A stretch of DNA of 64,000 bases from Limnomonas spitsbergensis (taxonomy: Eukaryota > Chlorophyta > Chlorophyceae > Chlamydomonadales). Below are positions 25,701 through 37,800 of the stretch, in pieces. Each line of letters begins with the position of its first letter. Position 1 is the stretch's first letter. Made by a program: the position numbers and the translations under genes. A model generated the notes under the pieces. That model saw nothing but the letters and a program-made list of their open reading frames with translations. It had not been told where the DNA came from and ran no database searches. The DNA is taken from assembly GCA_037349105.1 (NCBI GenBank), contig JAYJMM010000058.1:558001-622000 (forward strand), in the 5' to 3' direction.

Positions 25701-25739
25701 TGCACCGTCACTAGGGCTCGCAATATGGCTAGCTCATGA
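16738..25739 (+). CDS. Gene A: 24-exon protein (1206 aa) with C-terminal TET/JBP-like dioxygenase domain
   Basis: My exons: 16738-16938, 17029-17109, 17290-17388, 17464-17520, 17783-17926, 18312-18446, 18627-18679, 18909-19042, 19213-19327, 19616-19752, 19863-19990, 20161-20229, 20431-20735, 20843-20885, 20953-21030, 21139-21267, 21372-21452, 21601-21665, 21745-21853, 23304-23744, 23848-24011, 24084-24326, 24745-24874, 25260-25739. All phases agree, giving 3,621 nt ending in TGA. The intron after 19990 is GC-AG. The last exon holds the dioxygenase signature: 'LTRNASLVSHID' with H1124 and D1126, a 'GGCFVLD' strand, 'HHLHGST' with H1175 as distal iron ligand, and 'SRMGIAL' with R1185 as likely 2-oxoglutarate contact. 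This pattern fits TET/JBP enzymes, which oxidise 5-methylcytosine or thymine in DNA. About 1,000 N-terminal residues are unrecognised. The activity is inferred; the exon model is strong. Confidence 0.8.
18030..18255. repeat. 36-bp minisatellite in a gene A intron
   Basis: About five to six copies of GATACCCCAATGCTTATGCT plus GTTATGCTGACGCTTG lie inside the intron 17927-18311. They are not part of the spliced frame. Confidence 0.85.
21950..23295. repeat. 8-bp minisatellite (T/C)GATGCCC preceded by a 45-bp repeat, in a gene A intron
   Basis: Within the intron 21854-23303, three to four copies of a 45-bp unit (core GGGGGCGGCACGACGCCTGA, 21950-22120) precede about 1.17 kb of TGATGCCC/CGATGCCC. 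Longer blocks with 'GATGCACCCATAACCTGATG' recur at 22470, 22675 and 23145, so it has a higher-order structure. Minus-strand ORFs with the period GHQGIRAS are artefacts of the 8-bp unit. Confidence 0.92.
25260..25739 (+). other. TET/JBP-like Fe(II)/2-oxoglutarate dioxygenase domain (last exon of gene A)
   Basis: The 159-residue final exon contains H-x-D at exon residues 77-79, a hydrophobic strand 'AGTIIMW', a GG turn at 99-100, the distal histidine at 128 and an Arg at 138. Order and spacing match the double-stranded beta-helix core of fungal and algal TET/JBP proteins, which are known cargo of KDZ transposons. Another 2OG oxygenase class (for example AlkB-like) is the main alternative. Confidence 0.62.
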
Positions 25740-25975
25740 GTCACGTAGTATTGATTCGAGCTAGCCACAAACGTGACAATTTGTATGAGAGAATACCATG
25801 CTCAATGGTTTGCCCTTTGATGACCATGGCTCCCCAACAACGCTCTGTCCTAGATAACGATTCGTTTTATTTTCACCTACTGGTGGACATCAATAAACTC
25901 CTTGCAGCGACACCTATGTTTCACATTTTATTACGGTCACTAGTCCAGTGCGCCGTTAGCGAGGGGAGGTAGTGG

Positions 25976-28900
25976 CCTGGATTATTTACGAGCTTCACAT
26001 TGAATGGGGTATTGAGCACAGGATGGGATACACTAGGTCAGTGAGCCATCAGCGAGGGAAAGTAGTGGCCGGGGTTCTCTAGGAGCTTGAAACTGAATGA
26101 GGTATTGAGCATAGGATGGGCTACACTAGTCCATGGAGCCATAGGCGAGGGGAGATAGTGGCCGGTGTTCTCTAGGAGCTTGAAACTGATTGAGGTATTG
26201 AGCAAAGGATGGGCTACACTAGTCCAGCGCGCCATTAGCGCGGGGAGGCATTGACCTAGGTATTCTAGGAGTTTCAAACTGAATGAGGTATTGAGAATAG
26301 GATGGGCTAAGCTAGTCCATGGAGCCATCAGCGAGGGGTGGTAGTGGCCTGGGTTCTCTATAAGCTATTAGACACTGAATGGGTTAGTGAGCATAGGATG
26401 GGCTATCCAGTCCAGTGAGCAATCAGCGAGGGGGGGTCGTGGCATGGGTCCTATACGAGCTTGAAACTGAATGGGGTATTGAGCATGAGATGGGCTACAC
26501 TAGTCCATGGAGCCATCAGCGAGGGGAGGTAGTGGCCGGGGTTCTCTATGGGCTTCAAACTGAATGAGGTATTGAGCATAGGATGGGCAACACTAGTCCA
26601 TGGGGCCATCAGTGAGGGGTGGTAGTGGCCTGGGTTCCTTTACGAGCTTGAAACTGAATGAGGTATTGAGCTTATGATGGGCTGCACTAGTCCATGGCGC
26701 CATCAGGGAGAGGAGGTAGTGGCCTGGATTATTTACGAGCTTCACATTGAATGGGGTATTGAGCACAGGATGGGATACACTAGGTCAGTGAGCCATCAGC
26801 GAGGGAAAGTAGTGGCCGGGGTTCTCTAGGAGCTTGAAACTGAATGAGGTATTGAGCATAGGATGGGCTACACTAGTCCATGGAGCCATAGGCGAGGGGA
26901 GATAGTGGCCGGGGTTCTCTAGGAGCTTGAAACTGAATGAGGTATTGAGCAAAGGATGGGCTACACTAGTCCAGCGCGCCATTAGCGCGGGGAGGCATTG
27001 ACCTAGGTATTCTAGGAGTTTCAAACTGAATGAGGTATTGAGAATAGGATGGGCTAAGCTAGTCCATGGAGCCATCAGCGAGGGGTGGTAGTGGCCTGGG
27101 TTCTCTATAAGCTATTAGACAATGAATGGGTTAGTGAGCATAGGATGGGCTATCCAGTCCAGTGAGCAATCAGCGAGGGGGGGTCGTGGCATGGGTCCTA
27201 TACGAGCTTGAAACTGAATGGGGTATTGAGCATGAGATGGGCTACACTAGTCCATGGAGCCATCAGCGAGGGGAGGTAGTGGCCGGGGTTCTCTATGGGC
27301 TTCAAACTGAATGAGGTATTGAGCATAGGATGGGCAACACTAGTCCATGGGGCCATCAGTGAGGGGTGGTAGTGGCCTGGGTTCCTTTACGAGCTTGAAA
27401 CTGAATGAGGTATTGAGCTTATGATGGGCTGCACTAGTCCATGGCGCCATCAGCGAGGGGAGGTAGTGGCCTGGATTATTTACGAGCTTCACATTGAATG
27501 GGGTATTGAGCACAGGATGGGATACACTAGGTCAGTGAGCCATCAGCGAGGGAAAGTAGTGGCCGGGGTTCTCTAGGAGCTTGAAACTGAATGAGGTATT
27601 GAGCATAGGATGGGCTACACTAGTCCATGGAGGCATAGGCGAGGGGAGATAGTGGCCGGTGTTCTCTAGGAGCTTGAAACTGAATGAGGTATTGAGCAAA
27701 GGATGGGCTACACTAGTCCAGCGCGCCATTAGCGCGGGGAGGCATTGACCTAGGTATTCTAGGAGTTTCAAACTGAATGAGGTATTGAGAATAGGATGGG
27801 CTAAGCTAGTCCATGGAGCCATCAGCGAGGGGTGGTAGTGGCCTGGGTTCTCTATAAGCTATTAGACACTGAATGGGTTAGTGAGCATAGGATGGGCTAT
27901 CCAGTCCAGTGAGCAATCAGCGAGGGGGGGTCGTGGCATGGGTCCTATACGAGCTTGAAACTGAATGGGGTATTGAGCATGAGATGGGCTACACTAGTCC
28001 ATGGAGCCATCAGCGAGGGGAGGTAGTGGCCGGGGTTCTCTATGGGCTTCAAACTGAATGAGGTATTGAGCATAGGATGGGCAACACTAGTCCATGGGGC
28101 CATCAGTGAGGGGTGGTAGTGGCCTGGGTTCCTTTACGAGCTTGAAACTGAATGAGGTATTGAGCTTATGATGGGCTGCACTAGTCCATGGCGCCATCAG
28201 GGAGAGGAGGTAGTGGCCTGGATTATTTACGAGCTTCACATTGAATGGGGTATTGAGCACAGGATGGGATACACTAGGTCAGTGAGCCATCAGCGAGGGA
28301 AAGTAGTGGCCGGGGTTCTCTAGGAGCTTGAAACTGAATGAGGTATTGAGCATAGGATGGGCTACACTAGTCCATGGAGCCATAGGCGAGGGGAGATAGT
28401 GGCCGGGGTTCTCTAGGAGCTTGAAACTGAATGAGGTATTGAGCAAAGGATGGGCTACACTAGTCCAGCGCGCCATTAGCGCGGGGAGGCATTGACCTAG
28501 GTATTCTAGGAGTTTCAAACTGAATGAGGTATTGAGAATAGGATGGGCTAAGCTAGTCCATGGAGCCATCAGCGAGGGGTGGTAGTGGCCTGGGTTCTCT
28601 ATAAGCTATTAGACAATGAATGGGTTAGTGAGCATAGGATGGGCTATCCAGTCCAGTGAGCAATCAGCGAGGGGGGGTCGTGGCATGGGTCCTATACGAG
28701 CTTGAAACTGAATGGGGTATTGAGCATGAGATGGGCTACACTAGTCCATGGAGCCATCAGCGAGGGGAGGTAGTGGCCGGGGTTCTCTATGGGCTTCAAA
28801 CTGAATGAGGTATTGAGCATAGGATGGGCAACACTAGTCCATGGGGCCATCAGTGAGGGGTGGTAGTGGCCTGGGTTCCTTTACGAGCTTGAAACTGAAT

Positions 28901-31290
28901 GAGGTATTGAGCTTATGATGGGCTGCACTAGTCCATGGCGCCATCAGCGAGGGGAGGTAGTGGCCTGGATTATTTACGAGCTTCACATTGAATGGGGTAT
29001 TGAGCACAGGATGGGATACACTAGGTCAGTGAGCCATCAGCGAGGGAAAGTAGTGGCCGGGGTTCTCTAGGAGCTTGAAACTGAATGAGGTATTGAGCAT
29101 AGGATGGGCTACACTAGTCCATGGAGGCATAGGCGAGGGGATATAGTGGCCGGTGTTCTCTAGGAGCTTGAAACTGAATGAGGTATTGAGCAAAGGATGG
29201 GCTACACTAGTCCAGCGCGCCATTAGCGCGGGGAGGCATTGACCTAGGTATTCTAGGAGTTTCAAACTGAATGAGGTATTGAGAATAGGATGGGCTAAGC
29301 TAGTCCATGGAGCCATCAGCGAGGGGTGGTAGTGGCCTGGGTTCTCTATAAGCTATTAGACACTGAATGGGTTAGTGAGCATAGGATGGGCTATCCAGTC
29401 CAGTGAGCAATCAGCGAGGGGGGGTCGTGGCATGGGTCCTATACGAGCTTGAAACTGAATGGGGTATTGAGCATGAGATGGGCTACACTAGTCCATGGAG
29501 CCATCAGCGAGGGGAGGTAGTGGCCGGGGTTCTCTATGGGCTTCAAACTGAATGAGGTATTGAGCATAGGATGGGCAACACTAGTCCATGGGGCCATCAG
29601 TGAGGGGTGGTAGTGGCCTGGGTTCCTTTACGAGCTTGAAACTGAATGAGGTATTGAGCTTATGATGGGCTGCACTAGTCCATGGCGCCATCAGCGAGGG
29701 GAGGTAGTGGCCTGGATTATTTACGAGCTTCACATTGAATGGGGTATTGAGCACAGGATGGGATACACTAGGTCAGTGAGCCATCAGCGAGGGAAAGTAG
29801 TGGCCGGGGTTCTCTAGGAGCTTGAAACTGAATGAGGTATTGAGCATAGGATGGGCTACACTAGTCCATGGAGCCATAGGCGAGGGGAGATAGTGGCCGG
29901 GGTTCTCTAGGAGCTTGAAACTGAATGAGGTATTGAGCATAGGATGGGCTACACTAGTCCAGCGCGCCATTAGCGCGGGGAGGCATTGACCTAGGTATTC
30001 TAGGAGCTTCAAACTGAATGAGGTATTGAGAATAGATTGGGCTAAGCTAGTCCATGGAGCCATCAGCGAGGGGTGGTAGTGGCCTGGGTTCTCTATGAGC
30101 TATTAGACACTGAATGGGTTAGTGAGCATAGGATGGGCTATCCAGTCCAGTGAGCAATCAGCGAGGGGGGGTCGTGGCATGGGTCCTATACGAGCTTGAA
30201 ACTGAATGGGGTATTGAGCATGAGATGGGCTACACTAGTCCATGGAGCCATCAGCGAGGGGGGGTAGTGGCCGGGGTTCTCTATGGGCTTCAAACTGAAT
30301 GAGGTATTGAGCATAGGATGGGCAACACTAGTCCATGGGGCCATCAGTGAGGGGTGGTAGTGGCCTGGGTTCCTTTACGAGCTTGAAACTGAATGAGGTA
30401 TTGAGCTTATGATGGGCTGCACTAGTCCATGGCGCCATCAGCGAGGGGAGGTAGTGGCCTGGGTTCTCTAGGGGGGTGAAACTGAATAAGGTAGTGAGCA
30501 TAGGATGGGCTACACTAGTCCAGTGAGCCATCGACGCGGGGAGGTAGTGACCTAGGTACTCCTGGAGCTTCAAACCGAATGGGGAATTGAGAAAAGGATG
30601 GGCTAAACGTGTCCATGGAGCCATCAGCGAGGGTTGGTAGTGGCCTGGGTTCCTTTACGAGCTTGAAACTCAATGGGGTATTGAGCATAGGATGGGCTAC
30701 ACTAGTCCATGGGGTCATTAGCGAGAGAAAGTTGTGGCCTGGGTTCTCTAGGGGCTTGAAATTGCATGAGGTATTGAGCATAGGATGGGCTACACTAGTG
30801 TATGGAGCCATACGCGAGGGGAGGTCGTGGCCTGGGTTCATTAACGAGCTTGAAACTGAATGGGGTATTGAGCATAGGATGGGCTACACTAGTCTAGTGA
30901 TCCATCAGAGAGGGGGGGGGAGTCGTGGCATGGGTTCCCATTAGTGCTCTAAACTGAATGGGTTATTGAGCATGGAATGGGCGTCGCTAGTCCATGGGGC
31001 CATCAGCGAGAGAAAGGGGTTACCTGGGATCTCTCTAGGGGCTTGAAACTAAATGGGGTATTGAGCATAGGATGGGCTACACTAGTCCATGGAGCCACCA
31101 GCGAGGGGAGGCAGTGGCCTGGGTTTTCTAGGGGCTTGAAACTATTGGGGTATTGAGCATAAGATGGGCTACACTAGTCCAGTGAGCTATCAGCGAGGGG
31201 AGGTAGTGACCTAGGTATCTAGGAGCTTGAAACTTAATGGGGTATTGAGAATAGGATGGGCAACAATAGTCCATGGAGCCATCCATTTAT
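25976..31290. repeat. 93-bp satellite with 747-bp higher-order unit
   Basis: The monomer, about 93 bp, contains CTTGAAACTGAATGAGGTAT and GGATGGGCTACACTAGTCCA. Eight monomers form a 747-bp unit: identical landmarks recur at 26038, 26785, 27532, 28279, 29026 and 29773, with an A/B alternation between successive units (for example 'GGAGCCATAGG' against 'GGAGGCATAGG'). Beyond about 30450 the copies are more divergent. The 96-codon minus-strand ORFs recur because 93 and 747 are multiples of 3. The array separates gene A from gene B, which converge on it. Confidence 0.95.
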
Positions 31291-31299
31291 GAATGTTAA

Positions 31300-31775
31300 C
31301 AATTTATTGTAACATAGGGACCCAATATTTCCCTCTTTCCAGCCATGTAGGATGAAAATAAGTCAATGCCATAGCAACTCCAGGCCTTGCACAAAAAGGG
31401 TTAGCCGCGTGGGCGTCCAACTGTCCCATTGGAAGAGTAGAAAAGAAACTGAAGGTAAGTGGGAAAGGAGGAGAAGGACACACAGGAGAAAAACATACTG
31501 CCCCAAAAGGAAAAGGCAGCACGAAGTATCCTTGCCCCTCACAGCCTATTTCCCAAGAGGCAAAGGAGAGCAACAAAAACTAGGCCTCAACAAAGCGTAA
31601 AACGTCAGAGCCTCCCATCCAAGCCTGCCCCGATACAACTGTTGAAAGTCTGTGGCGCCCTCTGGGTGGCCTGCCCAACCTCTCTCCCTAAGTCTCTCGT
31701 TCACGCTAGGGCACTGGAAGCAGACATGCAGCGCATCCTCCACATGCTCGCCATCTACCCTCAGATGAAAATAAG
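31300..31775 (-). pseudogene. Non-LTR retrotransposon 3' fragment (copy 1)
   Basis: On the minus strand 'DGEHVEDALHVCFQCPSVNERLRERGW' style residues (H-x2-D-x3-H-x4-C) followed by 'DFQQLYRGRLGW' resemble the zinc-finger tail after the reverse transcriptase domain of plant-type LINEs. A+G-rich sequence follows toward its 3' side (31420-31560). A related fragment lies at 59990-60300. It is only a remnant. Confidence 0.45.
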
Positions 31776-31872
31776 AATGGGCATGATATCAAAAAGAATT
31801 TTGCACCGTGCTTGTTAAAATCTAGATGCATGGCCAGACGTTTTGTGGCGCGTCAATGCACATGTCTTGCAC

Positions 31873-34800
31873 TCATTGCATGTCATCATCTTCACCCTCA
31901 GGCCCACCGTCCTCGCTAACAATCTCTGCAGTCTCATCATTTCCACCAACGTTATATGCGTCAGCATCGTCACCACTGGCGTCGCCTACCAATCGCTGTT
32001 GGATCCGCTCGTGCTCCTCGAGTGTGAGCATGTATTGTCCTTTGTCAGCTTTGGATCTCGATGTGTCCTTGGCCAGGATGACATTGATTGCGATGACGGA
32101 GTGCGCTTGAACAACAACTTTATTGGCATGGAGTAGGCGTAGAACCAGGCCATCATAGTTGCTCGAGGGCCCAGCTCCACTGCTGTCAAGGGGGGGGGTG
32201 ATTTTTTCGAAGTAGTAACCGACGAGAACAAGGGATCCACGGCGAAATGAGTTGACACCATCTTCAATAGCTGCCTGGATCCCGCCCTTGTTGCTGTGAT
32301 TCTCAGTCACTTTCATCAAGTAGTATGGGTAGTCGGCAAACTCAGGGTCGGCATGCCTACACCAAAATGAGGGTTGAGAGTTGAGGGTTTAGGATAGGCA
32401 GGGTGAGGTGCCAATAGTGCAGATTACCCTACCATGATCATGGCCATTCGAGACACAATATTTAATATATTGCCTGTCCAGAGCCAAGGAGGCACATGAG
32501 ATTTGTGCAGTGAAAACAAGGCCTTGCCATCCCCACATGTATCAAGACATTCACCGAGCTAGCAATCACTCAAAGAAGTGGTTGGCATAACTCTCAATCC
32601 TCTCACCTTAGGGCGACTATGCGCTCAGTGCCTGAGGAGAGACGACCCAATCCACGAGAAAGGAAAACGCCGGTCTCGTTGGCGGTGCGCTCCCTGCCAT
32701 TCTTCTCCTGAACACACTCTGCCGTGCGCTCCATCCATGTGCCAAGAAAGCTGTGGTTAGGGCATGAGTGTGTCGTGTCTACGTAGCTGTCACCAAGACC
32801 CCGGCAAGTTGGGCAAAAACAACTGCGATACCTCATCTGCATGACGCCATGGGGCAGAAACTTGAAGGAGTACGCTGTCGATGAACCTTTTATGTGGGTC
32901 ACCTCCAATCCAGCATTTTTTCGAGCCTCTTTCAGCTCGCTCACAGTAATGAGGTAGAAGACGCGCTGAGTTATCTGAAGTCATCAAACAAAATATGGCG
33001 TCACGTTTTTACGAGAGATCTTTCATTAACTATTACAAATGCAGCCTATCATAATCCTCACACATTTTCATCACCCTTATGTCTCCCCAATTGACTATAC
33101 CTTCTTATCCTTCACCACGGCTGTGGTCTGAAGTTCCCTCTGACAGTATTCCACTAATTCCTGAACATGGGCATTGAGGATATAAAAATCATGAAGTGTA
33201 GGATTGTAATTCAATCAGTTTAGGGATAAAGTGTCTCGACTGGCGCAGAGATGGGGCAATGGTCTAGTGCAGGGTTCAGGGACAAAGTTGGGGCATGGCC
33301 CCACTGGTTTGGGGCAAATTTCGGGGTCTAGGCCAAGCAAGGGTCAGGCTTGGGCTTGGGCTTGGGCCGGGCATGGGCTTGGGCCATGGGTAGTATACTA
33401 AATCTTCATAAAATTACCTCCGCAGTTGTTAGGTGGCTTCCGTTCTCTTTCACGAGCTCCTTTGCAGCAGAGGCCTTGATCACGCCGCCCTCCCCATCCC
33501 ACGTGCCCTTGCCATGGCCGGGAGCTCCCATATGTTGCTCCAAATCCACCTGCATGCTGTCGTACTTGGTTCTCAGATAGAAGCCTTCTTTGTTTTTGAA
33601 CTGGTTGCAACAGTTGTCTGACCACTGAAACCACTTCAAGACTCCTTCCTTAGCTTCAGGGAACCTGCGTCCAGGAAAAGGTGCAAATAATGAGTTACAA
33701 GCGGCCCAAATTCACTCGTACACACGATATTAACAGCTGTCCTCTTGGATGACTTTGTGTCGTAGCCCTTAAGCTCACTACGTAGCATGACACTTGCCTG
33801 TCTCGCAAGTTCGCTAGAAGCTTTCTGTAGGCAACGTCTACGAAGTAGTTGTCTTGATCCTTGTCCTCGCTCCAGAAAGCATGGGTCTCCATGATTGTGT
33901 GTCTGCTGCCGGCGACCCAATCTTTGGGGATGCAGACAATGACTATGAAGAGAGTTGCAGACTTGGTCGTGAAGTACATACTCTGGACTTCGTAGTCATA
34001 CTACGATCACATGAAAACAAGCATACGAGAGAGTTACGCCATGGGACATGTCTGCCTATGTATCCATGATACCACTCAAATCCGACTCATCAGCACCAAT
34101 GGTGCTAAGCTGTGTAACATTGCCTTCATCCATTGTCACACTCACTTGGTACTGGAACTTTTCAGCAAAGTCAGCAATCGTGCATATCTCGTTTTTGCCC
34201 AGGGTTGTTATGCTGGAGGCTTGCTGTGCCTTCTGCCACCTCTTGTGGAAGTCGTGTTGAACCCAGTCACCCCAGCCACAACGAATCAACTCGGTGACTT
34301 CCGATAGTGTGCTCGTCACCACGTGAAGGTCAATCTTGGTTTGTGGACCTCCAGCGGTTACTACACCCTCCTTATGGAACGACTTGTATTTCACCTGCGC
34401 ATCCCAGGAATAGCATTAGAGCCTGGAATAGGCATGACATGGCATGGTCAGGTCAGGTCAGAGGCAGACAGGGCATTGCAGGGTAGGCATGGCATGGCAT
34501 GGCATGAGAGGGGGCAGGGCAGACAGGGGGCAGGGCTGGGCAGGGCGGGGCGGGGCAGGCAGGGCAGGGTAGGGCAGGGCTGGGGAGGGCGGGGCAGGGC
34601 AGGGCAGGGCAGGGCAGGGCAGGCAGGGCATGCAGTGCATGCAGGGCATGCAAGGTGGGCAGAGCGGGCCAGTTTGAGTCAGGTTCAGGGTGGGGCGGGG
34701 CGGGGCGGGGAAGGTCGGGGCAGGGCATTGCATTGCATTGCATTGCATTGCATTGCATTGCATTGCATTGCATTGCAGGGCAGGGCAGGGCAGGGCAGGG

Positions 34801-37800
34801 CAGGGCAGGGCAGGGCAGGGCAGGGTAGACAGGGCATGCAGGGCACGCAAGGTAGGCAGGATGGGCCAGTTTGGTTCAGGTTGAGGGCGGGGCGGGGCGG
34901 GGCGGGGAAGGGCGGGGCAGGGCAGGGTGGGGCGGGGCAGGGCAGGGCAGGGGCGGGGCGGGGCGGGGCGGGGCGGGGCGGGGCATGGCATGGCATGGCA
35001 GGCATGGCATGGCATGGCATGGCATGGCAGGGCAGGGCAGGGCAGGGCAGGGCAGGGCAGGGCAGGGCAGGGCAGGGCAGGGCAGGGCAGGGCAGAGCAG
35101 GGCAGGGCAGGGCAGGGCAGGGCAGGGCAGGGCAGGGCAGGGCTGGGCAGGGCAGAGTAGGGGAGGCGACTCAAAACAAACCTGCTCGTTGTATTCCGAG
35201 CCCTCTTTTAACTGCCAAGGCAATGCTGAATCAATTCCGCATTTGTCGCAACCACCAGTTAAGCAATTGATGTCGTGGAATAGTGATGCGATGTCATCCA
35301 TACCCGATTGCCTGTTGCAACCGGATGGTTTGGCACATAAGCATGCTGTCTTTATGTTGTACATGGAGACGCTCGCTGTTTTGCCACTGGATGGTGTGGT
35401 GTTGAAGCATTTGTCTGAGGCACCCACTGCCAGTAGTCGGTCTTTGAGCGCCGCTTTGAAGTCCACTGCAAAGGCGTCGAGGTTCGAGCACAACAACTTG
35501 ACCTTGAACTCCATATTGACACACTTGACGCACGTGCACGTTGTGCGGCCACCCTCCTAAGGATAGAAGTGAGTGGCAGGCTTCATTAAGATGTGAAGCA
35601 ATGATCGGAGATGAGAGGATTCAAGTAAAGAACACATGAAGGCATTGACGAGAGCCCTTGGAGAATGCGGGGCACGATGTGTGAGAACTGAGGAGCGAGA
35701 GATATCAAACACAGGGAAGTGTGTGCAAGGCAGCAAATGTAGTGCAAAAGGAATGGGGGCAGCGAGTGCACTAAGATGGACTTGGGCAGTGGGTGTCAGA
35801 TGGTGGCAACGAGAGCATGTATCAGGCGAGGCACACTAGTTTACATACCGTGAGTGTCTTGACATAGTTCGGGCGTTGAGTGTTGAACAGTTTGATACCC
35901 ATCTTCACGTCACCTGCAGATTCTGATTTAAACCTCTCGTAGAGTTCAGCTGTGCTCTCCTTGACCACATGCAGGGCCAATTTCTCCTTAATGACCAGCT
36001 TTGTAACTGGGTCAACCGTTCGCACGGTCCTCGTGTCAAACATATTTGGAGACGGAGATGAGTTGTTCACCCAGAAATTCTTTGCTAAGTCCAGATGGGC
36101 ACCAGGTATTTTGTTCTTGTTCTCCTATGCATACATGCCATCAAATTAGCGAGCAGAAGTCATGAAGTATGATCCTAGTGCATATCCTCCCCAGATCGAG
36201 TGTGATTCCCATAATGATTTGTAACCTCGATCTCCAAATATATATATTTCACTACACAGTTGTGTCCCCCTCCATTAAATATATCGACAATGATTCCACC
36301 CCCCCGGGTCCATTAGCACAAGTGAGTTACATTCACGTGTCCCCTAATGGATGTCAGGTAGGGTACATGAACGAGGGGCCTATCAGCAATCTTTAACAAA
36401 ATTAAGAGAGTAATGACAGTCAATAAGTCGAGCGGATGTTAAGCGGATGAAAGTGTAACGGCAGTCAATCAGTCAAGCGGATGCTAGTGACACTCATGAC
36501 TCATTAGTATGGGAGGAGGAGTGGTACATCTGAGAGAAAGAGAAGGCAAGGCTATCCCCACTTAACCTATCACCACACTCACTTTGTTGCGATAGGGTAC
36601 GAAGAAATCATCTGCAATGCCCATCCTGACCCTCTCATTTTCGACAGAAGCTTTATCCACTGCACGCCACGAGACTCCCAGTAAAGCAGCCGCTTTCGTC
36701 TTAAGTTTTTCTGTTGTCACCCACGGGCCTGGAGAAAATTGAGACAACCGACAAAAGTATCAGTCATCATTCTCATGCATGGAAATAAGAACCCAACAAG
36801 AGTGTTCAGTGTTAAGTTTGCTCAAGTATGGTTTACATAGATTGGAGACATCAGTAGAGGTATTCCTTCACGGTGAGTTTCCATTTATTTCTGCCGCCAC
36901 AAATTTAGGGTTGAGGGTTAATTTAAAGAAGAATAAATCATGCATCACGTGCCTCGATCTCTCCTGTAGAGTTATAGGTTTAGGGTTCACTCTTTAGGGT
37001 TCGGAGATATTTGGGTCTTACAGGCTCAAGAGCTCACCCATAATCATCGAAAGTGCAGCCATTCTGGAGCGTTTGACGCCTACGTGTTGCCCACCGCCTG
37101 AGGATTTCACTCCATGGCCCAAACTCTCTCTCAAGGAGCTAATCATGTGGGCTGCTAACTCGGTATCACTCGGAGACACAAGATGAGGAAGGAGACCATC
37201 TCTATGCATGCGTTGGTGAAGTCTGGTTGCGAGCTGCTGTCTCTCCGGGAGGGGTCTCAGACCTTTACGCTTGGTGGAAAACAGGACATCGTATGCTGAC
37301 GAGACGACTGCATTAGCTTGCCGCTTCTTTAAAGGCTTTCCGCCCTCGCCATCACTGTTCTCATCATCACCATCGTCCTCATCACCACTGCCGTCATGGC
37401 CATTGTCGCCATCACCGTGTTCAAAGCCCATGTCCAGGAGAGAGGCTTCTGCGGCCGTGGTTGCAAGGTAGGTGCTTGCAATGGTGCCATCAATGTTCTC
37501 AACAACTGCAGATGGGTAGGTGGAAGTACAAAATACGTTGGTCATGCCATATACGAGTCTGTCCCACCCAAGAGGAATCTAGTGTAGGCTCAAGCAGTAT
37601 GACACTACCGGTACCAAGTTATGGGAGCCTTCCCTCTATTGGATTACCTCATGGCATATTATTGCATGATATGTCGATATGACAGCATGAAATTGGATAG
37701 GCAAGGCATGGCGTATCATTGGCTTTGCCAGATTGGCACACGACATTACGTTGCCAATAAATGCAATGCCCTCACCAAGAATAAGTGTACGGTATCAAAG

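Noticed and set aside
26038..30063. Six identical 96-codon minus-strand ORFs
   Set aside because: They are one per 747-bp satellite unit and arise because unit lengths are multiples of three.
34323..35560. Gly/Arg/Ala- and Pro/Cys-rich ORFs as genes
   Set aside because: They are products of the GGGCA pentamer in a gene B intron, and the spliced minus-strand gene explains the flanks.
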